A DNA stretch of 64,000 bases. Origin: Yamadazyma tenuis. Taxonomy: Eukaryota; Ascomycota; Pichiomycetes; Serinales; Debaryomycetaceae. The notes under the pieces were generated by a model, which did no database searches, had not been told where the DNA came from, and saw only the letters and a list, made by a program, of their open reading frames with translations. Positions 38,703 to 51,815 of the stretch are shown one piece after another. The position numbers were made by a program, and so were the translations under genes. Location of the stretch: positions 930,001-994,000 of the forward strand of contig NC_089466.1 of NCBI RefSeq assembly GCF_029203305.1, in the 5' to 3' direction. Numbering within the stretch: position 1 is the stretch's first letter; the number at the start of each line of letters is the position of its first letter.

Positions 38703-39455
38703 ATGTTAAAAACCAGGCTTCCGATTATACCCATCATAGCCCGAAGATCCATGAGTGTTGAAAGTGCCAAAAAGCTTGCTGCCTACAAGGCAGTCGATGA
38801 AAACTTCCCTCCCGCTGCCAAAGTGGTGGGAGTCGGTTCCGGCTCGACTGTAGTTTATGTGGCCGAAAGAATCGGACAATTGAAGAACAAACACCAATTC
38901 GTTTGTATTCCTACTGGGTTCCAAAGTAAGAACCTCATTATCGACAACGGGTTGCAATTGGGATCCATAGAACAGTACCCCGATGTTGACATTGCTTTTG
39001 ACGGGGCTGATGAATGTGATCCCCTGTTGAATCTTATTAAGGGCGGAGGAGCCTGTTTATTTCAAGAGAAGTTGGTGGCAGCTTCCGCCAAAACCTTCAT
39101 TGTAGTTGCTGACTACAGAAAGAAAAGCCCCAAGGCTCTCGGTACCAACTGGACCCAAGGTGTACCTATTGAGGTGGTACCCAATGCCTGGGTCAAAGTT
39201 TCCAGTGAATTGAAAAAGTTGGGTGCTAAGAAAATCGACTTAAGATCGGGAGGAAATGCTAAAGCCGGGCCTGTGATCACCGACAACAACAATTGTCTTC
39301 TCGACGTAGATTTCGGAGCCATTGAAGACCCCGAAGCTTTGCACACTAAGATCAAGGCATTGGTTGGGGTGGTGGAAACAGGGTTGTTTTGCGGAATGGC
39401 CCAAAAGGCATACTTTGGTGAAGAGAGTGGTGAGGTGAGTGTGTTAGCTAAGTAA
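38703..39455 (+). CDS. RKI1: RKI1, ribose-5-phosphate isomerase A
   Basis: A 250-residue RpiA-type ketol-isomerase that interconverts ribose 5-phosphate and ribulose 5-phosphate. Motifs include [32 protein letters not shown] (catalytic acid region), [15 protein letters not shown] and [12 protein letters not shown] 38703 gives a 16-residue leader with three or more basic and no acidic residues ([15 protein letters not shown]); a second in-frame ATG at 38751 (MSVESAKKL) would give the normal cytosolic enzyme. Two start sites could serve mitochondrial and cytosolic forms, but leaky scanning is only inferred. Confidence 0.95.
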   Translation: MLKTRLPIIPIIARRSMSVESAKKLAAYKAVDENFPPAAKVVGVGSGSTVVYVAERIGQLKNKHQFVCIPTGFQSKNLIIDNGLQLGSIEQYPDVDIAFDGADECDPLLNLIKGGGACLFQEKLVAASAKTFIVVADYRKKSPKALGTNWTQGVPIEVVPNAWVKVSSELKKLGAKKIDLRSGGNAKAGPVITDNNNCLLDVDFGAIEDPEALHTKIKALVGVVETGLFCGMAQKAYFGEESGEVSVLAK

Positions 39456-39493
39456 TTTCTGTGTGTCGTCTATTAATACAAAACGCTATTCAT

Positions 39494-40166
<673 letters not shown>

Positions 40167-40535
40167 GGTGGATGTTGCTTAGAGTGACTTGTAATGAGCG
40201 GATAAAAGTTTGAAAACACTGTAGGTTTCTTGAATTCGTGATGTTTTGGCCTGCGCGTTTTTCGTTTAGACGATTATACGTATTTAACTTTAATGGGAAA
40301 CATTAATAGCTAAAACAGACGGTGCGTGCACGACACATATACCATACCCTTTACTTGGCTGGGTCCTACCACCGACTCGAGAGCACAAGCCCACCGTTGG
40401 GTAACTAGGATGTAATATTTGGGGTGGTTTTCGCCAAACGAAGCCTTTTTGCCGGTAGCAATCAGCTTACTGTGGGGCAAGTTGGGAGGGGCTTTGGCTT
40501 TTGCTCGTCTATTTTATATATCCGTAGTTTATCTA
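40167..40535. other. Intergenic: ARF promoter / PRP43 3' flank
   Basis: This 369-bp stretch lies between two minus-strand genes. I see no repeat, RNA gene or named motif in it. Confidence 0.5.
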
Positions 40536-43160
<2,625 letters not shown>

Positions 43161-44879
43161 ATGAACAAACTGATATATGAGCTTGCCACGATAGCATCGG
43201 CAGCTGCCACTGCTGCCAAGGGCTCGATCAGAATAGTGTGTGCTGATACTTCCCGAGTGCTAAACAGTGACATAGTCAAATGTGTAACGGGAAAACCGTT
43301 GGAATATGTGGTGAATCCTACTTCATCAGGTGCTAACGCGTCCAGATCCATGTACAAAGACCTCCAGGCCAAGTCACTCGCTAACAGACAATCTCATAGA
43401 AACTACTGCACAAAGCCGAGTAAACGTTCCCAAAATTACTCGACAAATGCCCTTGATGGGCAAATCAACCCCAGCTTGGATCCTCTTAATGAGGAAAAGA
43501 TCGCTACAAAGCCAAAAGTGGTTGGTTCCAAGCCTGAAAAATCAGCACTTGAGTCGTCCGAAGTCCCCAGCTCCAGGTTGGCTAGAATGTTCCATTACGG
43601 GTCTTTGGCAGCCGGAATGGGCTTAGGAATGGCCCAACATGGTATCAAGCATTACGCCCGTACCGATAGAACTGGACCCAGTGAAGGCTTATCGTTTAAG
43701 AGCCTCTTGTTAAATCCTCAAAATATCGAAAGACTTGCCAAAAAATTCAGTCAGATGAGAGGAGCTGCTTTGAAAATTGGCCAACTTTTGTCGTTTCAAG
43801 ACTCTGCGGTGATCCCCAAGGAGATCCAAGCTATCTTGCTCAAAGTACAAAACTCTGCCCATTATATGCCATATTCCCAGCTTAATAGAGTTATGACTGA
43901 AGACTTGGGTGCTAACTGGAGATCCAATCATTTTACCTCGTTTGACGATATTCCTATAGCGGCTGCTTCCATTGGCCAGGTCCACAATGCTGTGACAAAC
44001 GACTTGTCCAAAGTGGTGGTGAAGGTACAATATCCTGGTGTTGTAAACTCCATTGACTCGGACTTGAACAATATCTTGATGCTTTTGACGGCATCTTCGT
44101 TGCTACCACCGGGCTTGTTTCTTGATAAAACCATAGCAAACGCACGGGTTGAACTCAAATGGGAGTGTGACTATATCAGAGAGGCTCAAAACTTGATAAG
44201 ATTTGAAGATATGGTGAAAGATTATCCTGAGTTCAAGGTTCCCAAGGTTTACCACAAGTTATGTGGAACGCACGTCTTAACGATGGAAAAAATGGAAGGT
44301 ACTGAGGTGATCAAGGGCAATTGGGATCAAGAAACCAGAAACTGGATTGCCACAAACATCATGAAGTTGTGTTTGTTGGAGATCAAGAAGTTCAAATTCA
44401 TGCAAACCGATCCCAACTGGGCCAACTTCTTATTCAACGATAAGACTCACCAGATCGAGCTTTTGGACTTCGGTGCTGCTAGAGACTTTGGCGATGAGTT
44501 TGTTGAGAACTACGTGGCGGTGTTGAGAGCTGCTATTAGAAAAGATAGACAGGCTATTGAAGATATCTCTGTGAAGTTGGGATACTTGACTGGTTTAGAA
44601 AGCCAAAGAATGGTAGATGCACATGTGGATTCGGTGTTGGTATTGGGAGAACCCTTCTCCCCCCAGAACAATGGTGGCAAGACATTTGATTTCAGGAATC
44701 AGACGGTCACAGACAGAGTAAGAGGTAATATCAGTGTGATGTTGAGTGAACGATTGACCCCCCCTCCAGAAGAAACGTACTCCTTACACAGAAAGTTAAG
44801 TGGAGTATTTTTGTTGTGTTCAAGATTGAACGCTCAAGTGCCATGTGAGCAGTTGTTTGCGGATATAATCGGCCATTGA
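43161..44879 (+). CDS. COQ8: COQ8/ABC1, atypical kinase of ubiquinone synthesis
   Basis: A 572-residue UbiB/ADCK-family protein. The basic Ser-rich N-terminus is a probable mitochondrial presequence. The family hallmark KxGQ is at residues 205-208 (ALKIGQLLSFQD), and the alanine-rich nucleotide loop is at 267-274 (AAASIGQV). ExD (ELKWECDY), LLDFGAARDFG and the C-terminal helical region follow. Coq8 is an ATPase of the inner membrane that stabilises the CoQ synthome and is needed for all later steps. COQ2, an earlier enzyme of the pathway, is at 8826. Confidence 0.96.
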   Translation: MNKLIYELATIASAAATAAKGSIRIVCADTSRVLNSDIVKCVTGKPLEYVVNPTSSGANASRSMYKDLQAKSLANRQSHRNYCTKPSKRSQNYSTNALDGQINPSLDPLNEEKIATKPKVVGSKPEKSALESSEVPSSRLARMFHYGSLAAGMGLGMAQHGIKHYARTDRTGPSEGLSFKSLLLNPQNIERLAKKFSQMRGAALKIGQLLSFQDSAVIPKEIQAILLKVQNSAHYMPYSQLNRVMTEDLGANWRSNHFTSFDDIPIAAASIGQVHNAVTNDLSKVVVKVQYPGVVNSIDSDLNNILMLLTASSLLPPGLFLDKTIANARVELKWECDYIREAQNLIRFEDMVKDYPEFKVPKVYHKLCGTHVLTMEKMEGTEVIKGNWDQETRNWIATNIMKLCLLEIKKFKFMQTDPNWANFLFNDKTHQIELLDFGAARDFGDEFVENYVAVLRAAIRKDRQAIEDISVKLGYLTGLESQRMVDAHVDSVLVLGEPFSPQNNGGKTFDFRNQTVTDRVRGNISVMLSERLTPPPEETYSLHRKLSGVFLLCSRLNAQVPCEQLFADIIGH

Positions 44880-45017
44880 ACAGTCTGAACAGGCTCCTTT
44901 GTATATAATAAATAATGTTAATCATCTACGACTGAAAAATTTAAGTTCTCTTTTTAGATAAGATTTAGCGCGCGATTGCCATCTCCAGTTACCACTTCTA
45001 TATCTAATTACAATTAG

Positions 45018-48000
45018 ATGAATTCGTATGGGCTGTTAGCGGAGGACTCTGACAAGTCGCCCACAGGTGATGAAGATACTGACATATATCTTGTGTTGGG
45101 AAATCCGTCCCAAAGAAATCGAAAGTTCATCCGAACCAGTTCAGTTATTCTTCCTTCTACTGGTGAAAGAGTACACAGAAAGCTTTCTTTCAGTACCAAT
45201 TATGAGAGTTTATACTCATCAATGGATGCAATAGAAGATACTAACGAGAACATTGACGATAGTAATGGGATGAATGAAGGGTCTAGTGAGCTCCAGCCAT
45301 TGCTTTTATCAACCAACATCTCCATTCAAAATAAGGCCAAGATCTTGATGTATATGGCACATAACTTTATTGTGGAAATGTATCAAAATGAAAAGACAAA
45401 AAGTATCCTCAAGTGTTCATTGGCATATCTTATTGGATCTTTAGGGGTATATTGGCTGGTTTTAAACAGATTCCTAGGTAATTCAGACTTTAAGCACGTT
45501 ATTGCTACTGTTGTGGTATATTTCCACCCGTCAAGAACAAAAGGCTCAATGCATATTACCTTGATCTACGTGATAATATCCATCTCGTTCAGTTTCCTTG
45601 TGTGTTTTGGATGCAGATTCCTCTCCGCTTCTTTCTATAAAAATGGGAGTGAAGAGGTAAGTATGGCTATTGACTTGGTGGTTTCGTCAGTTAGCTTGGG
45701 GGTAGTGGCCTTCATGAAACAGAAAGTTAACAAGGAGACTTTCAATACGGCGTGCTCTTTGGCATCTATTTCCATTGTGGCTTGTATCATAAAAGAGGGT
45801 AGTATGAACGGAGCCATCATTCCCATAGAGAGGCTATTATCAACTCTCCGGATAGTGGTTACTGGGTGTTTTATCTCGGTGGCTGTTTGTTATCTTTTGT
45901 GGCCACAAACAGCAGAAAGCCTTGTTAAAAAGGATTTGAATGATAGCTTCAACCTCATGTCTTCTATACTATCAGTAATTGTGAACCGGTTTCTAAAGGG
46001 AGAGAATTTGGATCATAAAGACAACGAGCTTTTCAATCGGTTGAATCTGAAAATCAACAACTTGAAGAAGAATTTGGCTGATGCAAAGTATGAATTGTAC
46101 TTCAAGGGAAAGGAGTCTGAGTGGAAACACTTGGAAATGTTAATTGATATAACGATTTCGTTGGTCACAAATTTAAGGGCCTTGAGGTCTTCCACTGAAA
46201 TGCAATGGAGGTTGTTACATGAACTGCCTCAAGATGAAGGATCCAATGCCAGCTTGAAAAGCTTCGAGTCCAATATTCCAATTTCCCAGTCAGTAGAGAA
46301 CTTAACCCGTATTCAAGAAGTTTCAAACACTAATGACTTGGACTATCTGGCTATCAACTCCAGTCAAATGTTTGATTTGTTTGTGTACTATTTGGCACCT
46401 TCCACAAAAGCTTTTGTTTTCACCATCAAAAATATCTTGAATGATGTTCCCTTTCAGTATAATGATAACTCCTATAGACGGTTTGTGAAAACGGCCAAGT
46501 TCCAGAGATCTTTGGTGATTGCTACAACCTTATTTAACGACAAGCAAGTGGCATCATTTGACAAATTGTATGACCAAGAAATCTTCAAATCAAACACGAA
46601 TTTCTTGTTCAAGTCTGATTTAGAGGAAGTCACCGCATGTTGTGGTAACTTTTCATCTTTGTTGGGACTTTTTGGAGATGAATTGTTAAAGTTCTTGGTT
46701 TTATTAAGTGACAATTCCACAACCCAGACGAAATCGTGGGATTGGATCAAAGTCTGGAGTAAACGTCAACTGGATGGAAATACCGATACTTTCAAATTCG
46801 ACTCCAACTTGAATGATGCGTTGCTTCATTTACAAAGCCAATATCAACTCCGAAAAGTTGATAAAAACGACTTGAATGTTGAAAATTCAGTTCTTAATTT
46901 ATACTCCAATAAACTTTGGCAACTTATTAAGGTGTTCAAGAGAATAGATATTCAGTTTGGGATCCGAGTTGGCTTGGGGGCATTTGTGTTGTCGTTATTT
47001 GCATTCTACCCTAGAACCAAGTTTTTTTTCACCAATTGGAGAGGTGAGTGGTCTTTGACTATATACTGTATCATGATGAACAAGTCTTTAGGAGGAACCC
47101 AGATGACAGTCAAATGGAGATTTCTTGGGACTTTCTTGGGAAGTACTATAGCTTGGATCGTATGGCTTTTATTTGATGGGCATCCCTTTGCGTTGGGACT
47201 TGTTGGGTTCTTGCTTTCCACGTATTGTTTCAATATCATTATTTATTGGAAGAAAAATAATGCGTTTGGAAGATTCATTTTATTGACCTACAATTTAACC
47301 GCCTTATACTCGTATACGGTGGAACAACATGATGCTGAGGATGACAATGAAGGTGGAGATTCTCCTATAATATCCGAAGTTGCCTTTCATAGGTTTATTT
47401 CTGTGTCTGTTGGGGTGATTTGGGCATTGACCATGGCCTCAATCTTCATTCCAAACTCAGCAAGGTCAAGATTGAAGACGGGATTGACAGTCTTATGGCT
47501 TCGGATTGGTGTGATTTGGAATAGTGATCCCTTGGATTATAGACGTGATGAGACTGATCAGAAGGACAAACTTATTAGTCTCAAAGGAGGTGAAAATGCC
47601 TTGAATAATTTGTTGAATGAGCTTGAAGTGCTTCTTAAACAAGCACCTCTGGAATTCAGATTGAAGGGGAAATTCCCCACCAAAAAGTATGAAAGCTTAC
47701 TCTCGTCAAGTTCTAAGATTGTGGATGCTTTGCATAACATGATCTTGATAATCGAGGTGGACCCAATCTTGAGCACTAACGAAAAGTTTGTTATAAACTA
47801 TATTGAGACAGAGAGACACGAGTTGGAACACCGTATCTTCTTGATATTCTACATGATTGCGAGTTCCATGAAGTTACAATTCCCATTGCCAAGTAAGCCG
47901 GCATCAACAGAACATGCCAAAGATCGATTGCTTTATAAGTTAAGTGAGGTGAGATCTAATTCTGTCAACGACTCGGTAGTATTGTGCAACGAGGACTACG

Positions 48001-48119
48001 TGCTATTGTACTCGTATATTCTAGTGACGTCAACGATAACTCAGGAACTCGATAAGATTATCGAAGTGATCAAGCAGTTAATGGGAGACATTTCTGAAGA
48101 TATGTTTCAGTTGGTATAG
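45018..48119 (+). CDS. BRE4-like multi-spanning membrane protein (FUSC/DUF2421 type)
   Basis: A 1,033-residue protein. After a hydrophilic 110-residue N-terminus come about six membrane helices (residues about 130-300), a long cytosolic middle of about 340 residues, then a second set of helices (from about residue 655: VGLGAFVLSLFAFYP, GTFLGSTIAWIVWLLF, GLVGFLLSTYCF). The segment WRGEWSLTIYCIMMNKSLGGTQM resembles the aromatic-acid exporter/fusaric-acid-resistance fold. Baker's yeast Bre4, an ER protein linked to vacuole shape and brefeldin A sensitivity, is the nearest named protein I can suggest. Function is otherwise unknown. Confidence 0.75.
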   Translation: MNSYGLLAEDSDKSPTGDEDTDIYLVLGNPSQRNRKFIRTSSVILPSTGERVHRKLSFSTNYESLYSSMDAIEDTNENIDDSNGMNEGSSELQPLLLSTNISIQNKAKILMYMAHNFIVEMYQNEKTKSILKCSLAYLIGSLGVYWLVLNRFLGNSDFKHVIATVVVYFHPSRTKGSMHITLIYVIISISFSFLVCFGCRFLSASFYKNGSEEVSMAIDLVVSSVSLGVVAFMKQKVNKETFNTACSLASISIVACIIKEGSMNGAIIPIERLLSTLRIVVTGCFISVAVCYLLWPQTAESLVKKDLNDSFNLMSSILSVIVNRFLKGENLDHKDNELFNRLNLKINNLKKNLADAKYELYFKGKESEWKHLEMLIDITISLVTNLRALRSSTEMQWRLLHELPQDEGSNASLKSFESNIPISQSVENLTRIQEVSNTNDLDYLAINSSQMFDLFVYYLAPSTKAFVFTIKNILNDVPFQYNDNSYRRFVKTAKFQRSLVIATTLFNDKQVASFDKLYDQEIFKSNTNFLFKSDLEEVTACCGNFSSLLGLFGDELLKFLVLLSDNSTTQTKSWDWIKVWSKRQLDGNTDTFKFDSNLNDALLHLQSQYQLRKVDKNDLNVENSVLNLYSNKLWQLIKVFKRIDIQFGIRVGLGAFVLSLFAFYPRTKFFFTNWRGEWSLTIYCIMMNKSLGGTQMTVKWRFLGTFLGSTIAWIVWLLFDGHPFALGLVGFLLSTYCFNIIIYWKKNNAFGRFILLTYNLTALYSYTVEQHDAEDDNEGGDSPIISEVAFHRFISVSVGVIWALTMASIFIPNSARSRLKTGLTVLWLRIGVIWNSDPLDYRRDETDQKDKLISLKGGENALNNLLNELEVLLKQAPLEFRLKGKFPTKKYESLLSSSSKIVDALHNMILIIEVDPILSTNEKFVINYIETERHELEHRIFLIFYMIASSMKLQFPLPSKPASTEHAKDRLLYKLSEVRSNSVNDSVVLCNEDYVLLYSYILVTSTITQELDKIIEVIKQLMGDISEDMFQLV

Positions 48120-48588
48120 GTTAATAGTATTTAATGAAGAATATGAGTGAATATAACTTTTGTAGATTTCGCAATATTGGCTGCAAACTGAAGAAAACTG
48201 TTAAAATCATATATATTGACCAATAAAAAAATAGGTTCTGACAAATAGGCAGGAGATTCATAACTGAATTGACAGTAGTGATTAAAATGTACCAACTGGT
48301 CGGTATACACCTCTCTGAATGAAAGGAAGGTCCGTTTTGTGGAAGGTTCATTCCATCAAAATATATAGAATACGCATCAAAATAAACTTTAAAAATCTCA
48401 TTTTTTAACCCAACAGAACACTGTTCCACTGTCTACTGTCTCAAACAGTTACAATCCCCAACTGTCGAAATTAACTTCTATCAGTGGAATTTAGGGAATT
48501 ATGGACATAGACACGCCGGCGGTCGTGTCTGGCGTCACGAGTATATCATCGCGAAAACTCAACATTAATAATATCAAACATTTGCACC
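48120..48588. other. Intergenic: BRE4-like 3' flank and NAB2 promoter
   Basis: This 469-bp stretch is AT-rich in its first two thirds. Near NAB2 it holds a short hairpin, GACACG at 48510-48515 and CGTGTC at 48524-48529 around an 8-nt loop, and a PAC-like tcatcgc at 48546-48552 followed by gaaaac, 37-43 bp before the start codon. No gene was recognised. Confidence 0.5.
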
Positions 48589-50112
48589 ATGTCATTCAAA
48601 GCTGATGGTCCCGTTGGACAGAAAATCAAGCCCATTTTGGTGCAAGAGTTAAACAACAGATTCAACATTCGTGACGAGGCTGACGACGTGGCCGAGTTCT
48701 TGTTGGTTTTGATAGCCGACAACAAGACGCCACCCGAAATCGTGGCCGAGGTTAAGGAGCTTGTGGAAGCTCCAATCGACGAAGTGTTTATCAATATGCT
48801 ATTCGGCGAGATCAAGAACGTATCTGAAAGGCTTCATAATGAGCAGCAGCAACAACAGCAACAACAACAGCAGCAGCAACAACAGCAGCAGCAACAACAA
48901 CAACAAGTTCAACCTCCACCGGTGGTACAAGTACCAATTCAAGCACCTCAAGCACCAGCTCAACCACAAAACCCGTTCCAAGCCGCTCAACCAGCTCAAC
49001 CACAAAACCCATTTCAAGCCGCTCAACCACCCGTCCAATCACACCCGTTTCAACAACAAAACAACTCGTCTTCGTTAGACTTGGACGACTCCATGGAGCA
49101 GGAGCGCGTTGACTTCAGAAACTTACCCAACAGACCCAACAGCAAGTTTAGACAAGGAATCAAGACTAGAGGTGGTGGTGTTGGAAAGCAAAGAAGTAAC
49201 AATAACCTTGGGCCTAAGGCATTTGGTGCCAACGCTGCCAACCTCGAAAGAGCCATGAATGCTGGTGGTGAAAACATGAAGTTTGTGGCCAGAGCTCCAA
49301 AGGGCCGTTGTGACAAGTTCCCCAATTGTAAAGACAGAGAGTGCAGATTCTCGCACCCTACCAAGGTGTGCAATGCGTGGCCCGCATGCCCCAATCCTCC
49401 AGGTACTTGTAACTTTTTACATCCCAATGAAGATCAAGAGTTGATGGCCAAGTTGGAAGTTAGCAAACAAGAGTATCTCAACAAACGGAAGAGAAACAGA
49501 GTGCCAGAAATGATTGTCAGCGGTATCACTCTTTGCAAGTACGGAGCCCTATGTTCCAAAGAACTTTGTCCATTTGGACATCCAACTCCAGCCAGTATCG
49601 AAGCCAAAGTGATCGATATTGTTTGGTGCGAGGATGGTAAAGGTTGTAAGAACCAGAGCTGCAGAAAGGCCCACCCTTCCCCTGGCTACTTATCTGCCAG
49701 TGTTGAAGGAGGAAACAAGGGAGGCAACAACTCGTCTTTCAGACCTCAAAGAAGTACTGGAGGAGCACAAAAGTCGTTGGAACAGTGCAGATTTGGAATG
49801 GGATGCACCAACTACAATTGTCCAAGAAGACATGCGACGTCCGGGGTTCCGTGCAGAGAAGGAGCTGGCTGTCAAAGAATCGACTGTACTTTTGCTCATC
49901 CATTTCTTGATGATTGCAAATTTGGAGTTAAGTGCACCAACGCTCTTTGTATGTTCCAGCACCCAGAGGGCAGAAGTCTTCCTCCAAATAAGTGGGTGAA
50001 AAAAGACCAAACTCAAAGTCTGGATACCAATAGTATTGGGACCGATGAAAGAATGTTTGCGGTTTCCGAAGATCAAGTGATGGAAAGAGCCGAACAATCC
50101 TCTGTTGTCTGA
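48589..50112 (+). CDS. NAB2: NAB2, nuclear poly(A)-binding CCCH zinc-finger protein
   Basis: A 507-residue protein with the full Nab2 layout. Residues 1-80 are the PWI-like helical domain that binds Mlp1 at the nuclear pore. A run of 21 glutamines coded by mixed CAG/CAA (48844-48906) follows, with a Q/P-rich stretch holding a repeated QPQNPFQAAQP. A short RG segment (KTRGGGVGKQR) follows, then seven CCCH fingers, from CDKFPNCKDRECRFSH to CKFGVKCTNALCMFQH. The baker's yeast protein has the same number of fingers and a similar length. Nab2 controls poly(A) tail length and mRNA export. An A-rich 3' flank suggests conserved autoregulation. Confidence 0.95.
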   Translation: MSFKADGPVGQKIKPILVQELNNRFNIRDEADDVAEFLLVLIADNKTPPEIVAEVKELVEAPIDEVFINMLFGEIKNVSERLHNEQQQQQQQQQQQQQQQQQQQQQVQPPPVVQVPIQAPQAPAQPQNPFQAAQPAQPQNPFQAAQPPVQSHPFQQQNNSSSLDLDDSMEQERVDFRNLPNRPNSKFRQGIKTRGGGVGKQRSNNNLGPKAFGANAANLERAMNAGGENMKFVARAPKGRCDKFPNCKDRECRFSHPTKVCNAWPACPNPPGTCNFLHPNEDQELMAKLEVSKQEYLNKRKRNRVPEMIVSGITLCKYGALCSKELCPFGHPTPASIEAKVIDIVWCEDGKGCKNQSCRKAHPSPGYLSASVEGGNKGGNNSSFRPQRSTGGAQKSLEQCRFGMGCTNYNCPRRHATSGVPCREGAGCQRIDCTFAHPFLDDCKFGVKCTNALCMFQHPEGRSLPPNKWVKKDQTQSLDTNSIGTDERMFAVSEDQVMERAEQSSVV

Positions 50113-50481
50113 GGAGTTATTAGTATATTGTATATTAGAAACAAAAAAAAAAAGAAAACAACAAAAACAAAAAACAAAAACCAAAGACCCAAAAAGCATT
50201 TAAAAAGACCATATGCAACTAGAGAGATCAGCGACCGGTTATGCACTATAGATAGTAAGCATGCAATACCAGAGAGTACCGCAGCTGAAACCAACCATTG
50301 TTCATTGATGCATAAATGATACGATTCCACCAAGAATGGACACTGGCATATACGGACTCAGAAACAAACAAAACTTTACGAACCAGTCCACGGACATGTC
50401 GTCCGAGTACGGATTCAATAGATTATGAATAATGACCTGCTACGATTTATTATAGACAACTTTTTATTATACATTAAATAA
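50113..50481. other. Convergent 3' region of NAB2 and RPS2
   Basis: This 369-bp stretch lies between the converging NAB2 and RPS2 genes. It begins with an A-rich tract next to the NAB2 stop, described separately. No gene was recognised. Confidence 0.5.
50138..50185 (+). promoter_or_regulatory. A-rich element in the NAB2 3' flank
   Basis: Starting 26 bp after the NAB2 stop, almost every base is A, with an uninterrupted run of 11 at 50143-50153 and further runs broken by single C or G. In baker's yeast a 26-A stretch in the NAB2 3'UTR mediates autoregulation by Nab2 binding its own pre-mRNA. This tract has the right place and composition. Confidence 0.6.
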
Positions 50482-51240
50482 CTAGTATCTTCTCTTAACA
50501 GCAGCAGCTTCGTCAGCGTAAACTTCCAAAGGAGAAGCAGGCAAAGCAGCTTCCTTCCACAAGTTAGGAGTCAAGAAACCGTAGGTGTTACCCAAAGCAG
50601 CAAAGGCAGCTTTCAAGGTGTTTTCGGTGGTTCTGGTAGAACCAGAAGAAGTGGTGTACACATCTTCAACACCAGCCAATTGCATCAATTTCTTGACAAC
50701 TGGAGAGGCAACAATACCCTTACCTCTTGGGGCTGGGATCAATCTCACGGTGATAGAACCACACTTACCAGAGGTCTTGGCGGTCAAAGAGTGAGGAGCA
50801 CCCAAGTTGGTACCCCAGTAACCTCTTCTGATTGGGATGATGGACAACTTGGCAATGACAATGGCGGCCTTGATGGCGGAAGCAACTTCCTTAGCAGTCT
50901 TGATTCCCAAACCAACATGACCGTTGGAGTCACCAATGATGACAACAGCCTTCATTCTGGTTCTTTGACCAGCTCTGGTTTGCTTTTGCACGGATCTGAT
51001 CTTCATGACTTCGTCCTTCAATTCTGGCAACAATTGGTCGATCACTTGGAATTCCTTGACTGGCAAAGAGTGCAAGTAGATTTCTTCCATGGAGGAGATC
51101 TTACCGGCCTTTACTAATCTACCTAACTTGGTAACTGGAGTCCATCCCTTTTCTTCATCTCTTCTTGGGCCTCTTCTTGGACCACCTTTCTTTCCACCTC
51201 TGCCGAAGTTTCTTCTTGGAGCTTGTTGTTCAGTAGACAT
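50482..51240 (-). CDS. RPS2: Ribosomal protein uS5 (RPS2)
   Basis: A 252-residue protein matching uS5 throughout. The RG-rich N-terminus ([19 protein letters not shown]) is the site of arginine methylation in the family, followed by the double-stranded RNA-binding S5 domain ([34 protein letters not shown]) and the C-terminal domain ([15 protein letters not shown]). It forms part of the mRNA entry channel and decoding region. No intron is seen. The upstream region carries Tbf1-like and Cbf1-like sites. Confidence 0.97.
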   Translation of the reverse strand: MSTEQQAPRRNFGRGGKKGGPRRGPRRDEEKGWTPVTKLGRLVKAGKISSMEEIYLHSLPVKEFQVIDQLLPELKDEVMKIRSVQKQTRAGQRTRMKAVVIIGDSNGHVGLGIKTAKEVASAIKAAIVIAKLSIIPIRRGYWGTNLGAPHSLTAKTSGKCGSITVRLIPAPRGKGIVASPVVKKLMQLAGVEDVYTTSSGSTRTTENTLKAAFAALGNTYGFLTPNLWKEAALPASPLEVYADEAAAVKRRY

Positions 51241-51815
51241 CTTTTATATAGTTTGTCGGAATGTTACGTGGAAAGCCGGGGTGTTGGTTTTCAATCGACA
51301 AGTGTATATGGTAGAAAAATTTTTCAGCTGAGAGGTTTAGAAGAGCGCGCGGTGAGAGCGTGCCGATACAAAGAATGGAGGGCGGTGTGCGCACGCCCGG
51401 AGGGAGGGGTGCCGAGAGCCCAGGGCTGTGGCCCTATCCCTAAGTGCCCAGGGTGCGGCTTCAAGCAAACAAGCGGGTACAGCACCTGATCCGTCACATG
51501 GGTGGGTGACTGACGGGTGCTCCATCCGAGGCTCCGTTTATACCGACAGATCCCACCGTGATGCCCCTATCATCGTTCCCCTTGAAAGTGCCATTGTTTA
51601 CTTCTTTCCGGTGACAGGCCTTTATCATCCGCACTGTCGTCGTCTAAACTCTCACCCGCTCAATTAAGCTCCCGCCTCACTCAATTGCTAAATCAGTGAC
51701 TCCCTATCGCGTCTTCCATTTCGCACCCGGATTTTATCCCCTAGCAACTCAACTATTAAAAGCTAAAACATCCCGGTTTTTCTTCTACTTAAACCCCATA
51801 TTCAATTATCACATT
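51241..51815. other. Divergent promoter region, RPS2 / OM14-like
   Basis: This 575-bp stretch is GC-rich between about 51335 and 51540, unlike most promoters in the window. It includes the Tbf1-like and Cbf1-like motifs listed separately. Nothing indicates a further gene. Confidence 0.55.
51432..51500. promoter_or_regulatory. Tbf1-like (CCCTATCCCTAAG) and Cbf1-like (GTCACATG) sites upstream of RPS2
   Basis: CCCTATCCCTAAG at 51432-51444 contains tandem CCCTA cores, and GTCACATG is at 51493-51500. In Candida albicans, Tbf1 and Cbf1 are the main sequence-specific regulators of ribosomal-protein genes. The sites lie about 190-260 bp upstream of the RPS2 ATG. Confidence 0.5.

Noticed and set aside
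48799..49038. Leucine- or valine-rich antisense frames opposite the glutamine run
   Set aside because: They are the complement of the CAG/CAA repeat, not genes.
49690..50199. 169-codon antisense open frame over NAB2
   Set aside because: It lies opposite the conserved zinc-finger coding region; its composition is that of a shadow frame.
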